A DNA stretch of 37,651 nucleotides from Acidobacteriota bacterium. Lineage in GTDB: Bacteria; Acidobacteriota; Thermoanaerobaculia; Multivoradales; JAHEKO01. The notes under the pieces are model-generated. The model did no database searches, was not told where the DNA came from, and was given only the letters and a program-made list of their open reading frames with translations. Below, piece by piece: positions 14,859-22,466 of the stretch. Position numbers and translations under genes: made by a program. The stretch spans positions 1-37,651 of the forward strand of contig JADFQD010000020.1 in the NCBI GenBank assembly GCA_022561975.1, given 5' to 3'. Numbering within the stretch: the first letter of the stretch is position 1; each line of letters begins with the position of its first letter.

Positions 14859-15039
14859 GTTTTAAGGTCACAAGGTTCAACCACTACTTGAAGTGCCGCA
14901 CACCCTTCTCACCCAGCGCGCTGAGCCTGATCTCCTCACCACCGTCCACTCATCTCCGGGGCGGTTTGGAGGCCGGTAGGGTCTGGTTCCAGAACACTGG
15001 GGAGAGAACCGGGACAAGTGCCGGCCTTCCGGCGGGCCG
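14859..15039. other. Non-coding interval between the cpoB-like gene and the LysM promoter
   Basis: The full gap between the two genes is 260 bp. Besides the LysM promoter it holds a short GC-rich hairpin on the minus strand just after the cpoB-like stop (GCCGG-AAGG-CCGGC, near 15021-15034) without a T-tract. I see no gene, repeat family or RNA in the rest. Confidence 0.4.
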
Positions 15040-15867
15040 TCAAGGGGACTGAGTGAGGCGCTCTCGAGCCGCCGTGGCGGCGGCAGCGCTTGGGAATTCT
15101 CTAATCACCGAGCGATAGCTCTGCCGGGCCGCCTCGGTCTCGCCCAACTCGCGCAGGCAGTCGCCGATCTTGAGCTTGGCATCCGGCACCTTGTTGCCGG
15201 CAGGAAATCGTGCTGCGGTCTCCCGATAGGCGGCCAGTGCGCCATTCACGTCTCCGCGCGCATAGCGCGCCTCGGCAATCCAAAACTGGGCATTGTCACC
15301 GAGCACGGTCGCCGAGTAACCAAGCAAGAACTGCTGAAACGCGGTTTCCGAGTCGACGTAGTGTCCTTGATGAAAGAGTGTGTAGCCGCGATCGTAGAGT
15401 TCTTGAGCGGAAGCCGTCAGGGCTGCGTCCGCGCCGGCAACACCATCGCTATCGCCACCGGCGCCAGAGCCGATGCCGGCGCCGGTGGCAGTCGCAGAGA
15501 CCACCGGCAAATCCGAACCTTCGAGACTCGCCCGCCCCGAGCTGCCGCTCACCGGTGAATCGGCGGACTCGAGGCGCGGCCTGACCTCCCTTGGAGGAGC
15601 CAGACTCTTCGCTTGGGTGCCGTCGTCGGCCGGTCTCTTCCGAGCACCGCTCTCGAGATCGGCCAGTCGCCTCAGAAGTCTGCCGATCTCGACATCGGCC
15701 ACCACCGCGCGTCTCTGAAGCTCGACGATTTGTGCCTTGAGTACTGCTATTTCTCTCGAGTCGGACGCAGCCGTCGCCCCGGAACGCTTGCCTGTCGAGC
15801 CCAGAGAGCATCCGTTCGACGCCAGCAGCGTCAGAGCGAGCCCGACGGAGAGAATTGACTTGCGCAT
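15040..15867 (-). CDS. CpoB/YbgF-like TPR lipoprotein
   Basis: A 275-aa protein resembling CpoB (YbgF), the Tol-Pal-linked periplasmic protein that coordinates outer-membrane constriction with peptidoglycan synthesis. It has a signal peptide with a possible lipobox ending at Cys20 (LLASNGC), a short coiled coil at about 37-72 (EIAVLKAQIVELQRR ...), a Gly/Ser-rich linker (about 80-145) and C-terminal TPR repeats from about 152 (AQELYDRGYTLFHQGHYVDS ... FPAGNKVPDAKLKIGDCL), the order seen in CpoB. It starts 4 bp after the bamD stop. tolB and pal are not here. An extra lipid anchor would differ from E. coli CpoB, which is soluble. Confidence 0.85.
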   Translation of the reverse strand: MRKSILSVGLALTLLASNGCSLGSTGKRSGATAASDSREIAVLKAQIVELQRRAVVADVEIGRLLRRLADLESGARKRPADDGTQAKSLAPPREVRPRLESADSPVSGSSGRASLEGSDLPVVSATATGAGIGSGAGGDSDGVAGADAALTASAQELYDRGYTLFHQGHYVDSETAFQQFLLGYSATVLGDNAQFWIAEARYARGDVNGALAAYRETAARFPAGNKVPDAKLKIGDCLRELGETEAARQSYRSVIREFPSAAAATAARERLTQSP

Positions 15868-15871
15868 CCCG

Positions 15872-16618
15872 TCACTTCGCCAACTGGCTCAGCTGGCTCA
15901 AATACTCGCTCCCGGGATGCTCTTCGCGCATCTTCTTTTGAACTTCCGCGGCCCTATCGACCTGCTCGAGCACCTGTAGAGACCGAATAAGGTGGAACAG
16001 CACTTTGTCGGTCTCCAGGAACTCCGGGAACTCCTCGAGAAGGTAGTCATAGCGATTCACGGCCGCTTGATACAGCCGAAGCTTGTGATTGAACCGGCCC
16101 TTGATGAACTCGGACTCTGCGAGGATCTGCCGGATTCCCGTGATTCTTTCGCGCGACTGCAACGCGTACTCACTGGTCGGAAAGACCAGGATGACGTCGT
16201 CGAAGGCCTCCAGTGCCTTGCGGCTGATCGACTGGTCGCGGTCAGGCGGACGAACGCGCTCCTCCAGGCTGCGCGCGATCTGAAACTGAACATAGGCCGA
16301 TCGATCGCTGGTCGGGAACCGGTTCTGAAAGTCTCGGTACTTGGCTTCAGCCTTGAGATAGTTTTGCGAGCCTCCTTGCCCAAACAAAGCGTCGGCAACC
16401 AGCAAGAGCGCCTCTCGACCCATGGCCGAATTGGGCTCGACCTCGAAAGCGTGCTGAAAGTACTCCCTCGCGAGACCGTACTTCCCTCTCTCGACCAGAG
16501 CTTTGCCCTCGGCCATTGCCTCGGCCGCCGATAGTCTCAGTATCGGATCTTCGGTAGCACCTTTCCCACAGGTGCCGAGGAACGCCAGAATGAACAACCA
16601 ACACAGTGAACGCTTCAC
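15872..16618 (-). CDS. bamD: Outer-membrane assembly lipoprotein BamD
   Basis: BamD is the essential TPR lipoprotein of the BAM complex, which inserts beta-barrels into the outer membrane. The 248-aa protein has a short signal peptide with lipobox LGTC (Cys17), then TPR units fitting the family: MAEGKALVERGKYGLAREYF, ALLLVADALFGQGGSQNYLK, YVQFQIARSLEERV and YDYLLEEFPEFLETDKVLFH. The phrase FPTSDRSAYVQFQIA matches the BamD pattern of helices spaced by FP. The ATG at 16618 overlaps the end of rpe by 4 bp, and the next gene is a cpoB-like gene 4 bp away. Other TPR lipoproteins are possible, but length and placement favour BamD. Confidence 0.82.
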   Translation of the reverse strand: MKRSLCWLFILAFLGTCGKGATEDPILRLSAAEAMAEGKALVERGKYGLAREYFQHAFEVEPNSAMGREALLLVADALFGQGGSQNYLKAEAKYRDFQNRFPTSDRSAYVQFQIARSLEERVRPPDRDQSISRKALEAFDDVILVFPTSEYALQSRERITGIRQILAESEFIKGRFNHKLRLYQAAVNRYDYLLEEFPEFLETDKVLFHLIRSLQVLEQVDRAAEVQKKMREEHPGSEYLSQLSQLAK

Positions 16619-17274
16619 TCCGCCCCTTTCGCCAGCTTCCGGAGTCGAGCGATGGCCTGTTCGGGCTCGCCCGCGCCGAAAACCGCCGAGCCCACAACCG
16701 CAAGGTCAGCCCCCGCTTCGGCAACGCGGCGAATCGTGTCCGGCCCGACGCCGCCATCGACGGCCATGCCCACCGAAACCGAGTCGCCATCAATCATCTC
16801 GCGGAAGCGTTTCATCTTGGTGAAGATATGGGAAATAAAGGTCTGGCCGGCAAATCCGGGATTGACCGTCATGAAGAGCACGAAATCGGTCAGCGGCAAC
16901 ACACTTCTCAGACACTCGATGTCGGTGGCCGGGTTGACTGCGACGCCTGCCTCGACTCCGGCCTCGCGAATCCTGGCAAGAAGGCGGTCCATATGGGGTA
17001 CCGTCTCCCAGTGCACCGCCAGCCGTGCGGGCCTCACTGCCAGGTAGTCGTCTAGCAGCAGATCAGGGTTCGAAACCATCAGATGGATGTCCAAAGGTAC
17101 ATCGGTGTGCTCTGCCAGCGCGGCAACGACCGGAGCGCCAAAGGTCAGATTGGGTACAAAGTGGCCGTCCATCACATCCAGGTGCAGGAAATCGGCCCGT
17201 CCGTTCCGGCAGCGGGCCGCCTCGTCAGCGATCCGAGCAAGGTCCCCCGCAAGCAGGGAAGGGGCGATCCTCAT
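16615..17274 (-). CDS. rpe: Ribulose-phosphate 3-epimerase
   Basis: Rpe interconverts ribulose 5-phosphate and xylulose 5-phosphate in the pentose phosphate pathway. The 219-aa TIM barrel shows every signature: IAPSLLAGDLARI at the start, HLDVMDGHFVPNLTFG (metal His and catalytic Asp), LDIHLMVSNPD, MTVNPGFAGQTFI and VDGGVGPDTI with the second catalytic Asp. The ATG at 17274 overlaps the stop of the PASTA gene by 1 nt and its own stop overlaps the bamD start, so it sits inside a tightly coupled operon. The PASTA-rpe pairing recalls the kinase-rpe neighbourhood of Firmicutes. Confidence 0.96.
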   Translation of the reverse strand: MRIAPSLLAGDLARIADEAARCRNGRADFLHLDVMDGHFVPNLTFGAPVVAALAEHTDVPLDIHLMVSNPDLLLDDYLAVRPARLAVHWETVPHMDRLLARIREAGVEAGVAVNPATDIECLRSVLPLTDFVLFMTVNPGFAGQTFISHIFTKMKRFREMIDGDSVSVGMAVDGGVGPDTIRRVAEAGADLAVVGSAVFGAGEPEQAIARLRKLAKGAE

Positions 17275-18041
17275 CAGCTCTCGAACTCCTCATGCGTCAC
17301 CACCAGCGAGATGACGTCGGATCTGCGCAACGGGTGGCCGGGCAACGGATGCTGCCTGAGGATGACACTCGGAGCGATGCCTTCGTAGGACTCGAACTTG
17401 ACGCTGCCGAGCCGCATGTCCCGCCGTTCGAAATAGCGGCGAACCTCAGAATACCCGCGATACACCAGATCGGGCATCACAAAGACCGAGGCTCGGTTGT
17501 CCAGATTCAGGTACAGATCCACCGCCCGCCCGCGGCTGACACTGGCACCGGCCGGTGGTGATTGGGTCACGACGGTTCCCGGCTGACCATGTTCGCTAAA
17601 CACATTCGCTACCTTACCCAATGCCAGACCTTCGGCAGTCAACGTCACCTGCGCCGCTTGCAAGGCTCGCTCGGAGACATCAGGGACAATTACGACTTCC
17701 TGGCCCAACGAAACGATCGCCTTGACCAGTGAGCCACGTTTGACCAGGGAGCCGGACCGCGGCTCTTGCCGCATTACGCGCCCCTCCGGCGTCGACTCGT
17801 CGAAGCGAGGGTCCTCCGACCACTCGATGCGCAGCCCTTGGTCTCGGACCAGAGCCTCGGCGTCCGCGATCGAAGCTCCCCGAAGGTCAGGAACCGCTGT
17901 AACCCCACTGCGAACAAAGAAACTGAACGAGAAATAGGCTGTGATCGCGAAAACCACCGCAAGAACTCCCGCATACACCAACCAAGCCAGCCAACGAAGC
18001 GGTCTCGCGGACGAACCGCGGGGTTTGGCGGAGCGACTCAC
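17274..18041 (-). CDS. Membrane-anchored protein with three PASTA domains
   Basis: A 255-aa protein with a basic cytoplasmic tail, one membrane helix (about 17-43) and three extracytoplasmic PASTA repeats, at about 48-113 (VPDLRGASIADAEALVRDQG), 115-181 (VPDVSERALQAAQVTLTAEG) and 185-250 (MPDLVYRGYSEVRRYFERRD). PASTA domains bind uncrosslinked peptidoglycan or beta-lactams in PknB-type kinases and PBPs. Here no kinase or transpeptidase domain is attached, so it is the sensor half alone. The GTG start at 18041 puts the basic residues just before the helix. rpe follows with a 1-nt overlap. Its partner is unknown. Confidence 0.9.
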   Translation of the reverse strand: MSRSAKPRGSSARPLRWLAWLVYAGVLAVVFAITAYFSFSFFVRSGVTAVPDLRGASIADAEALVRDQGLRIEWSEDPRFDESTPEGRVMRQEPRSGSLVKRGSLVKAIVSLGQEVVIVPDVSERALQAAQVTLTAEGLALGKVANVFSEHGQPGTVVTQSPPAGASVSRGRAVDLYLNLDNRASVFVMPDLVYRGYSEVRRYFERRDMRLGSVKFESYEGIAPSVILRQHPLPGHPLRRSDVISLVVTHEEFES

Positions 18042-18092
18042 GAGTATTTCTTGAACCGGCGTTCCCAGCTGGCACTCGGGATGGAAAACCGC

Positions 18093-18602
18093 TCAGTTAA
18101 CCCAAAGGTCCACGAGACGATTGATCACTCTTCGAGGATAGTTTACGGTCGAAGAGATCTTGTTCGCGGCCGCGGCTGCGGTGCGAATCACTTCCGCCAC
18201 GACCGGAGCTCGATCGGTCCAAAGTACCTTTTGATCCCTTCCTACGAGCACGAGAATCGACGCTGGACTCTCTGATTCGCTCGCGGCTCCAGCACCGTAG
18301 GCCGCCGACAGGTTGCGGTCGTCGTGCAGCAACGGAAACCCCAGGCTCAGCTCTCTTTGCACCACCTTGAGCTCTTCCAGCTTGGCCGCCGAAACCGCCA
18401 TGACCTTGACGCCCGACTCGGCCAATTCGCTCGCAACCTCGCGCAGCGCTTCGAGGTCGGATTTGGCCGCTTCGACTTGACCGAAAAAGAAAAGCAGCAC
18501 CGGAGTACGGGGGACTTCGTCTCGAAGCATGAGAACCACGTCCTCGGTCGATGCGAGGTCGAAGTTGGGTGCCTGGTCTCCAATTCCGAGCGTTCCGGGC
18601 AT
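18093..18602 (-). CDS. Peroxiredoxin/AhpC-TSA-fold protein lacking all cysteines
   Basis: A 169-aa thioredoxin-fold protein of the AhpC/TSA type: IGDQAPNFDLASTEDVVLML at the start, VLLFFFGQVEAAKSDLEALR where active peroxiredoxins carry FxPxxxTPxC, then VKVMAVSAAKLEELKVVQRE, FPLLHDDRNLSAAYGA and a closing VLVGRDQKVLWTD strand. The peroxidatic Cys position is occupied by the GQVEAA stretch, and there is no Cys anywhere, so it cannot be a thiol peroxidase. GAGGT lies 7 nt before the ATG. It lies between rseP and the PASTA gene. A binding, chaperone or regulatory role is possible; I cannot say which. Confidence 0.8.
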   Translation of the reverse strand: MPGTLGIGDQAPNFDLASTEDVVLMLRDEVPRTPVLLFFFGQVEAAKSDLEALREVASELAESGVKVMAVSAAKLEELKVVQRELSLGFPLLHDDRNLSAAYGAGAASESESPASILVLVGRDQKVLWTDRAPVVAEVIRTAAAAANKISSTVNYPRRVINRLVDLWVN

Positions 18603-18618
18603 TAGCAGTACCTCACAA

Positions 18619-19941
18619 TCACGAACCCGGAAACATACCTTCCGGAATAACCTTGCGCAGGTCGAAGTAAAGGACCATCACCATGAGCATGATGATGAGA
18701 ACGAATCCGACTTGATTGAATCGCTCTTTCAGAGTCAAGGACAGGTCGCGCCGAAAAAGGCTCTCGACCAGAAGAACAGCGATCTGACCGCCATCCAGAA
18801 CCGGCACCGGCATCAAGTTGAGAATGGCGATACTGATACTGATCAAGCCCATCAGGTACAACAGATTGGGGAACCCCGAACGAGCCGCGGCCCCACTCAG
18901 GGCGGCGATCTGGATCGGACCGGAAAGCGCGCTCTTGGCAGCCAATCGGCCTGAGAAAATTTTTCCCAGCACGGAAAAGGTTTGCCGGGTCACGTCCCAG
19001 CTGAACCGACAGCTTTGGACCACGGACTCGAGCGGGCCGTATTGCTGAAACGAGGTCGAAGCCAGACTGACGCCGATCCACCCCCGCCCCTCGTTCTCCC
19101 GAGGGACCACCGCCAGCGTCAGCACCGTGTCGCCACGCTCCACCTCGATCTCGATCGACTCACCCGGCCGCGCGGACAGATACTCGACAAAGTCCCGTTG
19201 CCCGCTCAGCGGACGACCATCGACCGCGCGAATCTCGTCGCCCACTTGGAGTCCCGCTGCTTCGGCGGGATCGCCCGGGAAAAGCCCTGCGATACGAGGC
19301 AACATTTTTGGAAAAACACCCGCATCGCCGAATTCATATTTTGGAACGGTATCGGGCACGAGGGTGGTGGTGAGTGTCTGGTCCAGTCTCTGAAATCCAA
19401 TCTCGACGGGCGTGCCGGGAGACGTCAATATCGCAAAGCGCACCTCCTCCCAACGGGTAACGGACTTCTGGCCGATCGCGGTAATCACATCCCCAGGCGC
19501 AAGCCCGGCGCGATCGGCGGGTGAATCGGGGCGCACACTGCCGACGATCGAGGGCAGCTCCGGCGGCGCCGCAACCTCGATTCCGACCATGAACACGACC
19601 GCGACCAAGAAGATCGCGAGCACAATGTTCATCATCGGGCCGGCCAGATAAACCAGCACTCGCTGCCAGCGCGGTCTGTTCAGAAACTCGCTCGGATCAT
19701 CTCCAACTTCGCTCGGGTCCTCACCACTCAGCTGGACGTAGCCGCCGAGGGGAAAAAGCGAAACCCGGTAGTCGGTGCCGCCCCGTTCGAATCCCCATAG
19801 GCGCTTACCAAAGCCAAGCGAGAAAACGTGAGCTTGAATCCGAAAGAGCTTGGCGGCCAACAGATGGCCGCCCTCGTGGACGAAAATGATCACCCCTAGG
19901 GCGAAAGCAAACGCCGCTGTATTGATAAAAAACGTGGTCAT
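18619..19941 (-). CDS. rseP: RIP zinc metalloprotease RseP
   Basis: RseP is the site-2 intramembrane protease that cleaves membrane-bound anti-sigma factors and signal-peptide remnants. Counting from the ATG at 19941 (440 aa), the zinc motif HEGGH is at 22-26 in the first helix. Two PDZ domains follow (about 125-190, SVRPDSPADRAGLAPGDVI; about 210-275, LFPGDPAEAAGLQVGDEI), and the third metal-ligand motif LNLMPVPVLDGG lies near the C-terminus. The frame is open to 20100, but the first helix and family alignment put the start at 19941. Its order uppS-cdsA-rseP is the classical one; dxr, often between, is missing here. Confidence 0.94.
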   Translation of the reverse strand: MTTFFINTAAFAFALGVIIFVHEGGHLLAAKLFRIQAHVFSLGFGKRLWGFERGGTDYRVSLFPLGGYVQLSGEDPSEVGDDPSEFLNRPRWQRVLVYLAGPMMNIVLAIFLVAVVFMVGIEVAAPPELPSIVGSVRPDSPADRAGLAPGDVITAIGQKSVTRWEEVRFAILTSPGTPVEIGFQRLDQTLTTTLVPDTVPKYEFGDAGVFPKMLPRIAGLFPGDPAEAAGLQVGDEIRAVDGRPLSGQRDFVEYLSARPGESIEIEVERGDTVLTLAVVPRENEGRGWIGVSLASTSFQQYGPLESVVQSCRFSWDVTRQTFSVLGKIFSGRLAAKSALSGPIQIAALSGAAARSGFPNLLYLMGLISISIAILNLMPVPVLDGGQIAVLLVESLFRRDLSLTLKERFNQVGFVLIIMLMVMVLYFDLRKVIPEGMFPGS

Positions 19942-20008
19942 GAAATTTGGTGGCCTATCGCAGATCGGCGCAGGGCGCCCATCATACACCGGAGTCCTGG
20001 CAGCCCGG

Positions 20009-20830
20009 TCAGCTTGCGGCCGGCAGAACGAGGCGACAGGTAAGCTCGAGAACCGGTGCGGCGACGATAAGGGAATCCAGGCGATCGAGCATCCCGCCAT
20101 GGCCGGGAAGGAGCGTGCCGGAGTCCTTGACCCCGGCGGACCGCTTGAACATCGACTCGAAAAGATCTCCCAGCTGACCTGAAACCGAAACCACCAGGCC
20201 CGCGAAAAGCCATGAGGGCTCGAGCACTCCCAACCGCCACCAGGAGCACACGCCGGCGGCCAGCAATCCGAGGAGCAGTCCGCCCCAGGCTCCCTCCCAG
20301 CTCTTGTTCGGGCTTACCTCGGGCGCCAGCTTTCGCCTGCCCCACTTGCTTCCGATCAGAAACGCCCCCGTGTCCGTGAGCCAAACGGTGGCGAGAAGCA
20401 GAACGACCAGCCATGGATCTCGCGCCCTCAGTTGATCGAAAGCCGCTACTGGAAGTGCGAGATAGAGCGCGCCAAAGCCCAGAAAAGAGGCCGCCAGGCC
20501 TCGGGCGCGGACCTTGCCGCCGGACCAGAGTCCGGCCAACGACGCCCCCGCCGTCACCAGCAAAACCAGGAGCAGGATTCGCAGGCCGGAGTCCCGGTCG
20601 GCGAAACCAACGACCGCGGGATCGACCAAGAGAATCGCGGCCAGCAGTACGAATACCGGCAGTAAGTACACTCCCCGACCGGCACCGGTTGCCCGGCCCA
20701 GGCGCGCCAGTTCGGCGGCGGCAATCAGACACAGGCCCCCAACCAGGGCCACGAACCCCCCAGGTGGAAAGAGAAATAGCGCGGCCACCACCAGCGGTGC
20801 GCCGATCGCCGCCGTTAGGACGCGGGCCAC
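20009..20830 (-). CDS. cdsA: Phosphatidate cytidylyltransferase CdsA
   Basis: CdsA makes CDP-diacylglycerol from phosphatidate and CTP, the branch point of phospholipid synthesis, in the inner membrane. The protein has about seven hydrophobic helices and the family signature near the C-terminus: SPNKSWEGAWGG, then a GQLGDLFESMFKRSAGVKDS block and LPGHGGMLDRLDSL. I chose the GTG at 20830 (273 aa), 7 nt after the uppS stop, because the family starts with R-x-x-T-A; a GTG at 20890 inside uppS would add 20 residues. Downstream, rseP starts 67 bp away. Confidence 0.93.
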   Translation of the reverse strand: MARVLTAAIGAPLVVAALFLFPPGGFVALVGGLCLIAAAELARLGRATGAGRGVYLLPVFVLLAAILLVDPAVVGFADRDSGLRILLLVLLVTAGASLAGLWSGGKVRARGLAASFLGFGALYLALPVAAFDQLRARDPWLVVLLLATVWLTDTGAFLIGSKWGRRKLAPEVSPNKSWEGAWGGLLLGLLAAGVCSWWRLGVLEPSWLFAGLVVSVSGQLGDLFESMFKRSAGVKDSGTLLPGHGGMLDRLDSLIVAAPVLELTCRLVLPAAS

Positions 20831-20837
20831 AGCGCTG

Positions 20838-21638
20838 CTAACCCGACTGGTTATCCTGCAGGTCTCGCTCGGCGTCTTCCGAGAGACCACCGAAACGCCG
20901 AACGCGAGATTGGTACTCGAGAATAGCCTCGAACAACTGGCCCCGGCGAAAGTCCGGCCACAGAGTCTCGGTCACAAAAATCTCGGTATACGAAATCTGC
21001 CAAAGCAAGAAATTGCTCACTCGCATCTCACCGGAAGTGCGAATCAACAAATCCGGGTCCGGCTGGCCCGCAGTGTAGAGGTAACGTCCAAGCGTCTCCT
21101 CGTCGATATCGGTGCCTTTGCCCTGTGCCCAGTCGGCGACTATCTGCCGGCAGGCGTCGACGATTTCGGCGCGGCCCGAATAGTTGATTGCAATATTCAA
21201 CTGCAGACCGCCACAGTCCGCAGTCTCGCTCTCGGCGCGTTCGATCAGCGACACCACCGAGGGATCGAGTTCGCGCCAGCGGCCGAGGATCTTGAGGCGT
21301 ATATCGTTCTTGACCAAGCCCTCCAGTTCCTTGAGCAAGAACTCCTTCAGGAGATTCATCAGAGTCCAGACTTCGTAGCGCGGTCGTTTCCAATTCTCGA
21401 CCGAAAACGCATACAGCGTCAGCACCTCGAGGCCCAGTTGCGCAGAGGCTTCGATGGTGTCCCGAACCGAGGCAACGCCGGCGCGGTGGCCCTCGACCCT
21501 CGTTTGCCCATGACTTCGCGCCCAACGGCCGTTGCCGTCCATGATGATGGCGATGTGGCCGGGCAGCGCATTTAGATCCAACTTGCGCACCAACATTTCG
21601 TCGGCGGTACCCGGTTCCGCCAGCTGCAGCTTGTTCAT
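20838..21638 (-). CDS. uppS: Isoprenyl transferase (undecaprenyl diphosphate synthase)
   Basis: UppS extends farnesyl diphosphate with cis-isoprene units to make the C55 lipid carrier used for peptidoglycan and other envelope glycans. The 266-aa protein shows HIAIIMDGNGRWARSHG with the diphosphate-binding Asp34, GHRAGVASVRD, LTLYAFSVENWKRP, and PDLLIRTSGEMRVSNFLLWQ. The N-terminal extension before HIAIIMDG is about 27 residues, a little long but normal for the family. It lies 48 bp downstream of truA and just upstream of cdsA, the usual order. Confidence 0.96.
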   Translation of the reverse strand: MNKLQLAEPGTADEMLVRKLDLNALPGHIAIIMDGNGRWARSHGQTRVEGHRAGVASVRDTIEASAQLGLEVLTLYAFSVENWKRPRYEVWTLMNLLKEFLLKELEGLVKNDIRLKILGRWRELDPSVVSLIERAESETADCGGLQLNIAINYSGRAEIVDACRQIVADWAQGKGTDIDEETLGRYLYTAGQPDPDLLIRTSGEMRVSNFLLWQISYTEIFVTETLWPDFRRGQLFEAILEYQSRVRRFGGLSEDAERDLQDNQSG

Positions 21639-21686
21639 TCTCGAAGACTCTCGCGTTAAGGGTCTGAATCTAGCACAGGCTGGAAC

Positions 21687-22466
21687 CTACTCCGCCGTCC
21701 CGGACGGATAGAAAACGCGCTCGAGCACCAGTCCCTGAGGCGGCGCCGTCGGGCCGGCCTCGGACCGCGGCGAGCCCGCCAGGAGTTCGCCAAACTCTTG
21801 CGGCGTCCTCTTGCCCAGCCCAACCTCGAGCAGCGTTCCAACCAGAGAGCGAACCATCCCCCGCAGAAAACCATCGCCCTCGAACTCGAAGATCAAGTGA
21901 CCGGCTCCGCTCGTGCGCAGTTGCGCTCGGAGGATGCTTCGATGCGGATCCGAGTGAGTGCCTCCGGCGAGAGCAAATGCGGTGAAATCATGCCGCCCCA
22001 CCAGGCCCACAATGGCCTCCTTCATCGGCTCGGCGCGAACCCTGGGGTCTACCGCAGCCGCGAACATGCTGTCGAGGGGAGACAGCACCCGGGTCGGTAT
22101 CACCCGATAGGTGTAGATCTTGCTGAGCGCGCTCTTGCGAGCGTGGAAGCCCTCGGCCATCCGACTCGCCCCCAGGACGCGTATGTCGGGTGGAAGATGT
22201 CGATTGGTACCGTGAACGAAGGCCGTATCGGGAAGATCTCCTCCCGTCGAGCGGTTCGGATCCCGCGGGTCGCCGACCACGTGCACCACTTGACCCCGCG
22301 CATGGACCCCCGCATCGGTGCGACCCGCACCGACCACTTTCACGTTCTGGTTCAGAAACGCCCCGAGTGCCTCTTCCAGCCGCTGCTGCACCGTGGTCGC
22401 GTTCGACTGCCGCTGCCAACCGGCGTAGTCGGTGCCCCGATACGCCACCGTCAGCGAGCGAACCAT
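21687..22466 (-). CDS. truA: tRNA pseudouridine(38-40) synthase TruA
   Basis: TruA makes pseudouridine at positions 38-40 of the tRNA anticodon arm. The 259-aa protein begins MVRSLTVAYRGTDYAGWQRQ, and catalytic Asp51 lies in the motif GAGRTDAGVHARGQVVHV. FEFEGDGFLRGMVRSLVGTL near the C-terminus is also diagnostic. The ATG at 22466 has GGGGAG 3-8 nt upstream. The frame stays open far upstream, but that part is antisense-like shadow coding inside the GT87 gene. It overlaps the end of the glycosyltransferase gene by 16 bp, so the two are probably co-transcribed. Confidence 0.95.
   Translation of the reverse strand: MVRSLTVAYRGTDYAGWQRQSNATTVQQRLEEALGAFLNQNVKVVGAGRTDAGVHARGQVVHVVGDPRDPNRSTGGDLPDTAFVHGTNRHLPPDIRVLGASRMAEGFHARKSALSKIYTYRVIPTRVLSPLDSMFAAAVDPRVRAEPMKEAIVGLVGRHDFTAFALAGGTHSDPHRSILRAQLRTSGAGHLIFEFEGDGFLRGMVRSLVGTLLEVGLGKRTPQEFGELLAGSPRSEAGPTAPPQGLVLERVFYPSGTAE

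Noticed and set aside
21446-21456. GGTGTCCC resembling the REP core inside uppS
   Set aside because: Only half the motif, no second arm, and within conserved coding sequence.
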